Assembly: GCA_001304855.1 (NCBI GenBank)
Contig: BBZN01000046.1
Location: 1 to 34,498 of the forward strand
Length of the DNA stretch: 34,498 bases
Direction: 5' to 3'
DNA from: Clostridia bacterium UC5.1-1D2
GTDB taxonomy: Bacteria; Bacillota; Clostridia; Lachnospirales; Lachnospiraceae
In this document: positions 18,773 through 27,828 of the stretch, piece by piece
Layout: each line of letters opens with the position of its first letter
Numbering within the stretch: the stretch's first letter is position 1
Program-made: the position numbers and the translations under genes
Notes under the pieces: generated by a model
Database searches by the model: none
The model's input: the letters and a program-made list of their open reading frames with translations, nothing else
Told to the model about the DNA's origin: nothing

Positions 18773-18810
18773 GGACCTTTGCAGATTCAGACTCTGCAAG
18801 GGTCCTTTTT
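18773..18810 (+). terminator. Rho-independent terminator after rhodanese genes
   Basis: GGACCTTTGCAGA pairs with TCTGCAAGGGTCC (18773-18804), with loop TTCAGAC and a TTTTTT tail at 18804-18810. It separates the rhodanese genes from the symporter gene. Confidence 0.85.
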
Positions 18811-18827
18811 GGTGCAATTTTAAAGCT

Positions 18828-18856
18828 TTGACTAATTTAGAATATTGGGTTAGTAT
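18828..18856 (+). promoter_or_regulatory. Candidate promoter of the NSS symporter
   Basis: TTGACT (18828-18833), a 17-base spacer and TAGTAT (18851-18856); TATAGT three bases further is an alternative -10. It lies about 60 bases before ATG 18916 and directly after the preceding terminator. Confidence 0.45.
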
Positions 18857-18915
18857 AGTAAAGGCGGTTTATACAGAATATAAACCATCAAGAATGATTT
18901 GATAAAGGAGAAGTT

Positions 18916-20264
18916 ATGGGCAAACAGGATAATCAGGCGTCTTCCTCAAACCAGATTCATCAGAACGGAGGATTCAAAAGCAGCTTTGGATTTGTGCTGG
19001 CCTGTGTGGGGTCGGCGGTGGGAATGGGTAATATATGGATGTTTCCCTACCGGGTGGGACAGTATGGAGGGGGAGCATTTTTGGTGCCTTATATATTGTT
19101 CATTGTGCTGTTCGGCCTGGTTGGCCTTTCTGCCGAGTTCGCCGTGGGAAGGCGGGTGGGAACGGGAACCTGGGCGCCTATGAGCATTGCTGGAACAAGG
19201 TGAATATGGGGAAACTGGGATATGGCTGGGATGGATTCCGCTTCTGGCTCCCTGGGGATCGCCATCGGCTATGCCATTATAGTGGGCTGGGTGGTGCGCG
19301 CTTTGGCAGGGTCCCTCACAGGAGCCATACTGACGGAGGATGCGGCGGCATTTTTTGGCAATGGTACAGGAAATTTTGGCAGCGTGCCCTGGCATGTGGC
19401 TGTCATTTTTACAGCAGCGGTTATTCTGATGTTCGGCGCTACCAAGGGAATTGAGAAGATTAACAAGATACTCATGCCCTCCTTTTTTGTGCTGTTTGCA
19501 ATACTTGCCCTGAGGGTTGCCTTTTTGCCCGGGGCGTGGGAGGGATATAAATTTTTGTTTACGCCTCACTGGGAGGATCTGCTGAAGGTGGATACCTGGG
19601 TGATGGCTATGGGGCAGGCGTTTTTTTCGCTTTCTATCACCGGATCCGGCATGATCGTGTACGGAACCTATTTGGGCAAGTCCGAGGATATACCCAAAGC
19701 ATCTATCCGCACTGCCTTTTTTGACACGGTGGCTGCCATGATGGCTGCTTTGGCAATTATGCCTGCCGTCTTTGCCTTTGGCATCGAACCCAACGCAGGG
19801 CCGCCGCTTATGTTTATCACGCTGCCCAACATCTTCCGCCAGATGCCTATGGGACGGCTTTTTGCAGTTCTTTTTTTCCTCTCGGTGTCTTTTGCAGGAA
19901 TCACCAGCCTGATTAACATGTTCGAGGCTGTCAGCGAATCCTGGCAGAACCGGTTTAAACTGTCCAGGAAGGCGGCCGTAGGGCTCTGTGCGGGAAGCGC
20001 CCTTCTGGTGGGGATTTTTCTGGAGGCGGAGCCAGGGTGGGCGCCTGGATGGATTTTATCACAATCATGGTAGTTCCCTTCGGAGCGGTTTTGGGAGCTG
20101 TATCCATTTATTATATTCTTGGATATAAGGAGATACAAAAAGAATTGGAGGAGGGCAGGGACAAGCCGCTGCCCGGCGCCTTCAGGCCGCTGGCCAAATA
20201 TGTGTATGTACCGCTGGCGGTGATTGTATTTATCCTGGGTATTGTGTATGGAGGGATTGGGTGA
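18916..20264 (+). CDS. Neurotransmitter:sodium symporter (NSS/SNF) family transporter (four frameshifts as read)
   Basis: LeuT-fold sodium-coupled amino-acid transporter of about 450 residues, with 11 or so helices, as in bacterial MhsT-like proteins. TM1 is the signature GSAVGMGNIWMFPYRVGQYGG and TM6 contains FFSLSITGSGMIVYGTY. One-base losses near 19171 (ACCCTGG), 19228 (TGGGGA), 19244 (CTGGGC) and 20024 (GCGGGAGCC) break the frame. Restoring all four gives GTGTLGAYEHCW, GWGWIPLLGSLGIAIGYA and FLEAGARVGAWMDF. TM1 has Met where LeuT has the gating Arg30 (NIWMFPY instead of NxWRFP). Start ATG follows AAAGGAG. Substrate unknown; amino acid is the family default. Confidence 0.87.
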
Positions 20265-20275
20265 ACGGCATTCAT

Positions 20276-23252
20276 TTAATTCTGCCTGTAATCAAGTATT
20301 TCCTCAAACCACCCTCTGTTTTTGGTAATGCTTCGTTCATTTCCCACCGTGACGGCGGGCCCCTTCTCCAGAAGGGACTGGATAATCCGGGCCGCCTCCT
20401 GCTGATCCTCCAGCCGGGCATGCCGGATGTCGCCGATCATGAGATTTACGGCGGCCGAGCTGATTCCTGCTATGTCCCTGTGCATATACCGCATACGGCT
20501 TCCCAGGCTTTGGCCGGGGGAAGGGCCTGGGCGTAGGCATTGAGAATATAGCCGTCCAGATCCTTCTGAGTCAGGGACAGCCCCTCAATAGCGCTGCCGG
20601 CTTGGGCAAACACCTCCAGGGTGGATTTTATATCCGGATCCGCAGCGCTCCAGAGAGAGAAGTAACCGGCGGGAATATAGAAATCAACGCCGCTGTCATA
20701 AGCGCCTCCCTGGTAACGGATGGCAGGTTTCAAATATTTATCCCCGCAAGCCAGGAGAAAGGGCAGGTAACGGCCCTTAAACCGGCTATTCCCCCGGAAA
20801 TCCCCCAGAACCCGGATCTCCTGGGAGGAGGCTTCCACGCAGACTCCCAGCCTCTGCTTTTGGGAGGGAAGAATATAGGCGCGCAGAGCGGCGGGGAGGG
20901 ATGGGAGGCCCCGGCAGCGCCCTCCTGTGAACAATCAGGGGGCCCAAACTGCCTTCTCAGCTGCTTCAGGGCAGCGATTCCCTGGCGTTCCACCGCCTCC
21001 AGCGCCTCCTCGGGTCCGGAGGCGGTAAATATCGTTTTGGCGCTTCCCAGAATGGAGACGGAGATGCTTCTGAGCTTTTCCGCCACAACATCTGCAACGT
21101 TCTCATCATTTCTCATTCTGTCCAATAAATTTTTCAGAAAGCAGTAGATCTCCTGACCGTTTAACAGATTGCGGAAGCAGGATTCTCTGCGGATATAGCC
21201 TTCCGCCAGGCTGAAAGCCAGGGAGGCGGCGTTGTCTGTTTTGGACAGATCATAGTCCGGCAGGTATTTTTCCAGAACCTGGATTATGGTTGCGCTGTCC
21301 CTGTAATCGCTGTCTCCCATTATGTTGAGAAGGAAATCCAGCCCACAGGCGAAATCTTCCGTTAACCCATACCAGAAAACCGTCATCTGGGGATAGCTGT
21401 AGGGACCTGCCTCCGGCCCGGGATAGAATTCGTCAAATGTGCACTCATGGAGATATTCCTGTTCCAGGGTTTTTTGCTGCTCCACAGGATAGCGCCCGGT
21501 GTCCAATTCCGTGAGAAGCATCTGGTACAGGCACAGATAAGATAAATCCTCCTGGGGAATGGAGCCGATATTAAAATACAGCTGATAGCTTCCCACCCCT
21601 GAGACCGGGGCGGGCGCTGTATAAGTGGTGATGGAACCCCATTCTTTTTTTGTGTAGGACAAAGGCGCGGGAGGATGGGGCAGGAGATCCGGTTTTATAA
21701 GGAAATCCATGTTTCCCCACTCCCTGGCGTTCCACTGCCTGAAGGCGGCGGTAGTCTCAATGAGTTTTTCCGCTGGCTGGCTGACATGGAATTCAGGGTT
21801 TCTTCCAGATACCGGTTTCTCTCACATTCCAGTTCTTCGGCAAGGCCTGGTTTGGGAAGGGTGGCTGTGAGCGCGCTGGCGCCGGGAGACAGGGCCTTTT
21901 TCTGCCAGGAGTTTTATGATGGATTGCTCTTCGTCCGCGGAGAACTGCTCAAAGGCTGCCTCGTAAATCTGGAAGTAATCGGTTCTGCCTGTGACGCTCC
22001 AGTACCAGCCGATTTCCTCGGATATATGGTATCCCAGGTGGGCCGCCTCCCTGGTAAGGAATCCGACAGGCGGTTTTCCTTTATGGAAGCCTGATACAGC
22101 TCTGGGGAGACGCCCCGGGATTTCACCTCCTCCAGCCCGCGGCAGATAGAAGCCTTAAATGCCTCCATCTGCTCCGGCTCCCCGTTCCTCAGGCGGAATT
22201 TGAGGGAGGGAAGGGGGAGGCTCAGATCCAGGTATGCCTCCATCACGTTGTTAAGTCCCTGTTCCCTGGCATATTTGTGCCAGGGGGAGGCGTCGTGATC
22301 CATCAGACCTGCAAATAAATCCCAGTATACCAGCTCCTCCTGGGTGCTGTGGCACAGGTCTATGGCGTAGTCGATAACTGCCGCCTGTTCCGTGGGAGTA
22401 TCCCTGTAGGCGGGGCTTTGGCAGATGCATTTCCTGTGTCCGGGTTCCGGCCCGGGGATGTAAAAGGCGGATCCGTCTTTGCCCGGGATCTGCCTGCCGG
22501 GCGGAAAGGTGACGCTTGTGAAGGAATTCCAGAATCCGTTTATATTCCATATTGCCATATAGTACAATCAGACAATTGGAGTATCTGTAATTTCTGTAAA
22601 ATGCAGCCTGCACCTGTTCATAATTCAGTTCACGGTAATGGAGGTGGGCTCTCCCCAGAAGATTGGACGCCTCCATCCCTGGATACAGGGTCTTGGCCGT
22701 GAAACTGTCTGCATTTTCCTGAAGATCCGTAAGATGTCCCCAGTCCTCGCTGAGCACCGTACCCTGGAGTGTCAGAGGCCCCTCCGGGGACTCCAGTTCA
22801 AACCGCACGCCCTCCCTTAGAAAGAAGTTTCTCTCTCTCAGAAAATCAGGAGATTCCATGCAGCACAGAAACACATCCATAAGCTTTATAAGCTGCTCCT
22901 GGCTTTGAGTGCAGAGAGGATAGGACGTGTAAGCGTTGTCGGTAAGGCCGTTCATGAAGGTGGAATAGCTTTTGCTGTCCATGTCAAAGAAAATGTCCCT
23001 GCTGGGATATTTCCGGCAGGAGGATAGAATCAGGTGTTCCAGAACATGGTTAGCGTCGGTTTCGTCTTTCTGGGGCGTACGGAATATGATATTGCAGCCC
23101 AGTTCCTGATCGTCGTTGCGTATATGTAAAAGCCGGGCGCCGCTTGTGCCGTGGAGGAATTCCACTGTTTCAGCGCCCAGCATGCCTATGGTTCCAAGTT
23201 GTGTGGCGGTAAAACCCCAAATGGTTTCACCGATATATGGCAGAACTGCCAT
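20276..23252 (-). CDS. Insulinase-family M16 zinc metallopeptidase, M16C/PreP-like (about seven frameshifts as read)
   Basis: Large cytoplasmic peptidase of about 990 residues, the size of presequence protease-like M16C enzymes. The inverted zinc motif HxxEH is H69-V-L-E72-H73, and the distal glutamate is in REGVRFELE (E147). The rest is the four-lobed M16 body, for example YRNYRYSNCLIVLYGNMEYK, NNVMEAYLDLSL, SYQLYFNIGSIPQEDLSYL and YQGGAYDSGVDFYIPAG. Reading frames change near 22500, 22055, 21880, 21763, 20925 and 20490, with at least one less certain. All pieces are in order on the - strand and none is missing. It probably degrades peptides. Start ATG 23252 is preceded by AAAGGGGGA and an extended -10 promoter at 23287-23295. 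Confidence 0.85.
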
Positions 23253-23286
23253 GGTGGTCCCCCTTTCACATGCAAAATCTTTCTAT

Positions 23287-23295
23287 ACTATAGCA
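23287..23295 (-). promoter_or_regulatory. Promoter -10 (extended) of the M16 peptidase
   Basis: On the - strand TGCTATAGT: the TGn extension plus TATAGT (23292-23287), 35 bases before the start codon. TTGCAC about 18 bases upstream could be a weak -35. Confidence 0.5.
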
Positions 23296-23335
23296 TTTTT
23301 TCCATGTACAGTGCAAGAAGGACAGCAAAAAGGAT

Positions 23336-23378
23336 GAAAAAGTCCCGGGCTGCCGGAATCCGGCTGTCACAGGACTTT
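23336..23378 (-). terminator. Terminator of the DUF1275 gene
   Basis: On the - strand AAAGTCC at the start and GGGACTTTTT at the end form the outer stem, with an inner GCCGG-ATT-CCGGC stem. The T-tract follows in the - direction. It ends transcription from the DUF1275 gene before the M16 promoter. Confidence 0.7.
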
Positions 23379-23448
23379 CAAACCTATTTTGCGGGTTAAA
23401 GGGAAACTTGCAGATCCGCCCGGCAGATTCTTCCACGGCCTGAGGCCC

Positions 23449-24153
23449 TCAGCAATTTTCGGATATATTCCGGGCCGTCTGCAGCGATACCTGGGAAGCC
23501 CTTACTTTCAGGCGGATACGCTCTGCTTCCAGAAAGACCAGTGATAAACACAGGGGAATAAGGCAAATCCAGACAGAAGGGATTCCCAGAAACAGGGAGG
23601 CCACAAATGCGGCCCCTACCCCCAGGTGGTAGAAAAGAAGCGTAACTCCGTAAATTTTGGCTTTTTCCAGCTGCTTCCTATCTTTATCACAGTAATATTC
23701 GCAGAGAGCAGATACAAACTGCTTCAGATTGTTAGTGGAAAATGTGGTAGAGGATGCATATCCGTTTACATTTCCGAAGGTGCACCACTGAAGGGCCATA
23801 ATAAAAAATACAGGATACAGGGCGACCATGGGATTCATATCTTTGGGAAAGAAGCCAAGGGCCGTCACAACCATAAGTTCCAGAACGATGCAGCCCAAAC
23901 GCAGGTTTACTTTATAAAACCTGGGGAGAAGGACTGCGGCTATGATGGCAAGAACAAATAGGAGGAGGGCCGCCAGACGCAGAAGGAGGCCCATCCAGTT
24001 TCCGCCCAGCAGATCGGTCACAGAGTGAATCAGGTTTGCCGTCTGTGCAGAGCCGAATATTTCGCTCCGGTTTATAAGGCGTATGCGCTATATACCTCCC
24101 GACAGGGACAGGCTGTAGTGAAGATATAATTCAAATCTTTCTTTTGCTTTCAA
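23449..24153 (-). CDS. YoaK/DUF1275 family membrane protein (in-frame stop and indels as read)
   Basis: Six-helix membrane protein of unknown function, about 235 residues. TTG 24153 is the likely start: GGAGG lies eight bases upstream and the reading is LKAKERFELYLHYSLSLSGGI, matching the family N-terminus. A TAG then interrupts at codon 22. Three lost bases (a TA from an ATATATA run and a C from a CC run, near 24085-24095) explain it: restoring them gives GGIYSAYALINRSEIFGSAQTANL, the conserved family motif, and the total loss of three leaves the later frame unchanged. The body contains FGNVNGYASSTTFSTNNLKQ. A gene finder would start at GTG 24021. It diverges from a LysR gene. Confidence 0.8.
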
Positions 24154-24218
24154 AATAAATTCCTCCAAATTCCTTCCTCCGGCCGGAACCGTACCGGCGC
24201 GGTATCAAGTCTAGACAC

Positions 24219-24227
24219 ATTATACCA
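24219..24227 (-). promoter_or_regulatory. Promoter -10 (extended) of the DUF1275 gene
   Basis: TGGTATAAT on the - strand: consensus TATAAT (24224-24219) with a TGn extension, 66 bases before the TTG start. Confidence 0.45.
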
Positions 24228-24229
24228 TA

Positions 24230-24269
24230 TTGATTTATTATAATAAATACATATAATATATATATTATA
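24230..24269 (+). promoter_or_regulatory. LysR promoter overlapping two perfect palindromes
   Basis: TTGATT (24230-24235), a 16-base spacer and TATAAT (24252-24257) precede the LysR start. Two perfect AT-only palindromes overlap it: TTTATTATAATAAA (24234-24247) and TATAATATATATATTATA (24252-24269). They are candidate autoregulatory operators shared with the divergent DUF1275 promoter. Confidence 0.5.
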
Positions 24270-24294
24270 ATACTAAAAAGGTATGGTGAATAGT

Positions 24295-25234
24295 ATGGAC
24301 ATAAAAAAACATGAGGTATTTTCTGGCTGTGGCGGAGGAGGGGACCATCACCAGGGCGGCCGAGCGCCTTTGCATGGCGCAGCCTCCCTTGAGCCGTCAG
24401 CTCAGGCAGCTGGAGGAGGAGCTGGGCACCGCTTTGTTTGTCAGGGGAAAGCGGCAGATACAACTGACGGAGGAGGGGATCTTTTTGAAGCAGCAGGCGG
24501 AAGAGATACTTTCCCTTGTGGAGAAAACAGAAAACCAGCTGATGCGGATTAACAGCTCCGAACGGGGGACGATCTCCATCGGTGTGACGGAAACCTGCGG
24601 CGCCAGTGTTCTGGCAGGTTTCATAAGCGGTTTCCATACAAAATATCCCAATATTCAATTCAATATCTGGTGCGGAAACGGAGATGAAGTCAATGAAAAG
24701 CTGGAGAAAGGCCTGGCAGATGTGGGACTTGTGAGAGACCCTTTCGACACGGAGAAATATGAAGCAGCTAAGATAAAGACAGAATTCTGGGTAGCCCTTT
24801 TAAGCAGCAGCCATCCGCTTGCAAAGCGGGAGGGGGAGACAATCGAGCTTTCGGAGATCGCGGAGGAGTCCCTGATTATCCCGGACAGATCTCCCGTCCA
24901 GAGAGAGATAGCCGGCTGGTTCAGCCAGATTGCCAAAAAGAGCAATGTGCTCTGTACGTACAATACCCTGTCCTGCATTGTCCCGCTGGTAGAACAGAAC
25001 ATGGCTCTGGCAATCTGCCCGGAGGGGGCGCGGTATTTCACAGACAGGCAGAGACTGACGCTAAAACGGATTGTCAAACCGGAACATTTCTCAAGGCTTT
25101 TGATGGTGCGCCGCAGGCACCGTCTGACGCCTGCGGCAACCGCCTGTTTCTGGGATTTTGCCCAGGAATACATACGGCTTAACTGCTCCGGTGATCCGGA
25201 GTCTGAATCGGTGCCCTTTCATCCGCTTTTTTAA
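24295..25234 (+). CDS. LysR-family transcriptional regulator (one-base insertion near start)
   Basis: LTTR of about 313 residues: winged helix (GTITRAAERLCMAQPPLSRQL, ELGTALFVRGKRQIQLTEEG), linker helix and effector domain (GTISIGVTETCGASVLAGF to RRRHRLTPAATACFWDFAQEY). The long frame begins at 24311, which would cut off the first strand. From ATG 24295, removing one A from the seven-A run at 24302-24308 gives MDIKNMRYFLAVAEEG, the standard family start. This is one of the few apparent insertions in the window. It probably regulates the divergent DUF1275 gene through the palindromes between them. Confidence 0.87.
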
Positions 25235-25290
25235 ACCAGAACCCCCGCAGGAGGCGCCTCTCTTAAGCGTTTGGGCTAAAACAGCAGGTA

Positions 25291-26723
25291 TCAACCGGCC
25301 GGAACAAGGGTTACAAAACCGGATTCAACACGGTACACCACATCTCCCACATGCCTTATAAAGGTTCTGTCATGGCTCACTGCCAGGAGGGTGCCGTCGT
25401 AGCTTTCCAGAAGTTTCTCCAGCCCTTCCATCGTGTACACATCCATATGGTTGGTAGGCTCGTCCAGTATCATAAAGTTACACCCTGAAACCAGAACCTT
25501 TGCCAGGGCGGTCTTTACACGCTCTCCTCCGGACAGGACGGAGACGGGTTTAAACATGTCGTCTCCGGTCATACAGAGATTGGACAGAACAGCCCTGCAT
25601 ATATGCTGTGGCTGGACGGCGCCGCTCATCACATTTTCCAGGACCGTTTTATCGGGCTCCAGCGTGTCCTGATCCTGGGAGAAATAGGCCGTACGAGCCT
25701 CCGAGGTAATAAAAGTCTCAGGGGCCCCGGCCAAAATTGCCTTAATAAGAGTAGACTTTCCTGTCCCGTTGCCTCCTGTGAGAAAGGTGCGTTTACCTGA
25801 CTCAACAGAAAGGCTTACATCAAAAAGAACCTGATTGTCTCCGTAGGAGACGGACAGATTTCGGACGGACGCTGCATACCGGGCCCGGATTCTGCCTGTG
25901 TCCGGCAGTTTCATGGATACCTGGGGAAGATCCTCCGGCTTATCTTTTTTATCCAGATGCTCCAGGCGGCTCATGACCGCGGCTTTATTGCTCTGGACAT
26001 GGCCCTGCTGAAGGGACGCTACGCCTTTATAGAGTATCCATTCGCTGCTGCCCATGGATTTCGGCGGTTTGGACATGGATCGGCTCTTTCTCTGGAGCTC
26101 ATCGGCTGCTTTTTCCAGACGCTTCTTTTCTTTCCGGTACTGCTCATACTCAAAGCGCTGAAAATTCCGCTCTCTGTTTTTTGCTCATACCATTGGGAAT
26201 AGTTGCCGTCGAAAACTCGGATTGTCCCATTTTCCAGCTCCCATATACGGTTGCACACCCTGTCCAGAAGGGTTCTGTCGTGGGAGATCATCAGAACGGC
26301 CCCCCTGTATCCGGCTATCATTTTCTCCAGCATCTCCACGCCCTCCATATCCAGATTGGTAGTAGGCTCGTCGGCAAAAAGCAGAGGCGCATGCCTGGAA
26401 AATGCTGCTGCAATGGCAAGGCGGGTGCGCTCGCCGCCGCTTTTTACTGCGCTGTGGCGAAGCTGCATCTGGCTGATAAAGCGGCCTTCCGATTCCCCGT
26501 CGGTCTCGCCGGACTGGAGGATTTCAGCAATCTCACAATTTCTTTTGACGACGCCTTCATCCGGATTCAGCCTTCCTGAAAGCACGCCGAAGAGCGTGGA
26601 CTTCCCGGCTCCGTTGCGGCCGATAAGGCCGATTCTGTCCCCGTCCCTCACTTCCAGTTTTTCAATGTCAAGGACGGTTTGTATTCCGTATTCTTTTTTA
26701 ATATTCTGTGCATTTAACAACAT
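25291..26723 (-). CDS. ABC-F family ATPase, possible ribosome-protection (antibiotic resistance) type (frameshifted as read)
   Basis: Soluble protein of about 478 residues with two ABC domains and no membrane segment. The first has GRNGAGKST, SGGERTRLAIA and LLFADEPTTNLD; the second has GGNGTGKST, LSGGERVKTALAKVL and FMILDEPTNHMD. Between them is the interdomain linker, a charged helix pair that reads NFQRFEYEQYRKEKKRLEKA once one A is restored in an A-run near 26170. ABC-F proteins act on the ribosome E site; the Lsa/Vga/Msr-like members displace antibiotics. The short length without a C-terminal extension, plus a long structured leader, fits the resistance-type group, but subgroup and drug cannot be read. 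AGGAGG lies seven bases before ATG 26723. Confidence 0.85.
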
Positions 26724-26947
26724 AAAAAATCCCTCCTAAACGCACTTCGTCCAGAAGGGATACATACCACGACAGACCGGAACTGTGCCTGAAAACACAG
26801 TCCGGTTTACAAATATAATAATGTGGCCTTCTGAAAGGATGATACCCTGAATGACTGAACGAAATGATAAAACGTACATAAACTTATACCTGCCAATATG
26901 ACGGGGCAGATTAGGTTTATAATATTCATTTGCTGCCGTTCACTCAT
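26724..26947 (-). promoter_or_regulatory. Structured 5' leader of the ABC-F gene
   Basis: About 220 bases separate the promoter from the ABC-F start. The leader holds a hairpin of ACCGGAACTGTG (26776-26787) with CACAGTCCGGT (26796-26806), enclosed by an outer stem CAGAAGG (26752-26758) with CCTTCTG (26827-26833). An upstream stem pairs CTGCC (26890-26894) with GGCAG (26905-26909). No terminator-like T-run is present, so any control would be by translation, stalling or anti-structure. Regulatory function is inferred from length, structure and the habit of ABC-F resistance genes. Confidence 0.5.
26736..26879 (-). CDS. Possible leader peptide upstream of ABC-F
   Basis: A 47-codon frame starts at ATG 26879 and ends with TAG at 26738-26736. 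The stop directly abuts the GGAGG of the ABC-F gene. The start has only a weak AGGT eight or so bases upstream. The frame crosses both stems of the leader, so a ribosome stalled on it could change the folding. A shorter frame inside it (ATG at 26762-26764, ending at the same stop) is also possible. No homology is recognised, so this is a candidate only. Confidence 0.25.
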   Translation of the reverse strand: MYVLSFRSVIQGIILSEGHIIIFVNRTVFSGTVPVCRGMYPFWTKCV

Positions 26948-26953
26948 CTGATA

Positions 26954-26982
26954 ATCATATTTCAGTTAGCCGCCTTTCTCAA
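26954..26982 (-). promoter_or_regulatory. Promoter of the ABC-F transcript
   Basis: On the - strand TTGAGA (26982-26977), 17-base spacer, TATGAT (26959-26954). Each hexamer matches five of six consensus bases. A start near 26947 would give a leader of about 220 bases. Confidence 0.65.
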
Positions 26983-27084
26983 TCAGAATTCTAGGTTAAA
27001 TTAGTAAGCTCTTAAGCCAATTCCGATTATATAGAAAAAGGGCCGGCAAGTCAAGGAATATTTTCTGAGATTATTTACAGTTTG

Positions 27085-27119
27085 AAACCGATTATAAAAT
27101 GTTCATTAATAATCGGTTT
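27085..27119. promoter_or_regulatory. 11-bp perfect inverted repeat upstream of zinc-ribbon gene
   Basis: AAACCGATTAT (27085-27095) and ATAATCGGTTT (27109-27119) are perfect mirror arms with a 13-base spacer. No T-run follows. It lies between the divergent ABC-F and zinc-ribbon promoters, just upstream of the latter (27126-27154), so it is a candidate operator. Confidence 0.45.
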
Positions 27120-27125
27120 AGAACA

Positions 27126-27154
27126 TTGATTTCCCGGGAAAAGTGGTTTATAGT
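27126..27154 (+). promoter_or_regulatory. Promoter of the zinc-ribbon gene
   Basis: TTGATT (27126-27131), 17-base spacer, TATAGT (27149-27154). The spacer contains the palindrome TTCCCGGGAA. Confidence 0.55.
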
Positions 27155-27214
27155 GTTTGTCAGTAAGCGTTCAGATTACAGGCATAGCTGGCGCAAAAAG
27201 GAGACGGAGTGCAG

Positions 27215-27630
27215 ATGAACCGATTAAGAGAAAAATTCCAGCATTTTATGATAGGCAGATACGGTATGGATCAGTTAGGACAGTTCAGCGCTTATGCAGT
27301 TCTGGCGCTTCTGCTGCTGAATGTGGTCATACGCCGCCGGCTGCCTTCCCTTGTACTGGAGGTATTGACATTTGCCGGGATTTTACTGATGTATTTCCGC
27401 ATGTTTTCCAGGAACATCAACAGGCGTTACCAGGAAAACCAGGTTTTCTGCGGTATAAGTTTTACGCTGCGGAATACTGGAGAAAGACAAAATTCCGCTT
27501 CACAGAGGGACGTAAATACCGCATATTCAAATGTCCTGACTGTAAACAGAAGGTGCGGATTCCCAAAGGCCATGGAAAGGTGAGCATTCACTGCCCGAAA
27601 TGCGGGACGGATTTTATAAGAAAAAGCTGA
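27215..27630 (+). CDS. Small membrane protein with C-terminal zinc ribbon (frameshifted as read)
   Basis: About 139 residues. The N-terminal MNRLREKFQHFMIGRYGMDQ is followed by two short hydrophobic helices (AYAVLALLLLNVVI and LVLEVLTFAGILLMYF), a basic loop (FRMFSRNINRRYQE) and then a zinc ribbon with CPDC and CPKC (FKCPDCKQKVRIPKGHGK). One T or C lost near 27445 splits the frame; restoring it joins ENQVFLRYKFYAAEYWRKTK. A start at GTG 27209 is also possible, since GGAG motifs precede both. Proteins of this layout are common in Clostridia but their function is not known to me. Confidence 0.75.
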
Positions 27631-27640
27631 AAGAGCAGAC

Positions 27641-27670
27641 AAAACAGGATCGGTTTCAAAACAGGATCGG
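27641..27670 (+). repeat. Short direct repeat, two copies
   Basis: AAAACAGGATCGG occurs at 27641-27653 and again at 27658-27670, with a 17-base period, just after the zinc-ribbon stop. The rest of the gap to 27828 holds a weak CGGT/ACCG hairpin with TTTTT near 27705-27725 and no other recognised element. Confidence 0.6.
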
Positions 27671-27828
27671 GTTTGATGGTTTAGGAATAATCTTCACGCC
27701 CGGTCCTTTTACGTACCGTTTTTATCCCGGACAGAATTATTTTCGTAAATTTTGAACAATTTTCGGTGTGTCCTGTTATCCTCCATTATTTTATGATACA
27801 ATAATTGAGCTGAGGAGGTAACCAAATT

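Noticed and set aside
18832..18915. A mobile-element boundary beside the symporter gene
   Set aside because: No terminal repeats, target duplication or transposase gene is visible; the structures there are an ordinary terminator followed by a promoter.
3638..20264. Programmed ribosomal frameshifting as the explanation for the split genes
   Set aside because: The breaks need different corrections in unrelated genes, several within one gene (four in the HAD gene, four in the symporter). No consistent slippery heptamer with a downstream structure is seen.
27641..27670. Start of a CRISPR or tandem array
   Set aside because: There are only two copies of a 13-base unit with a four-base gap, and no further repeats or cas genes.
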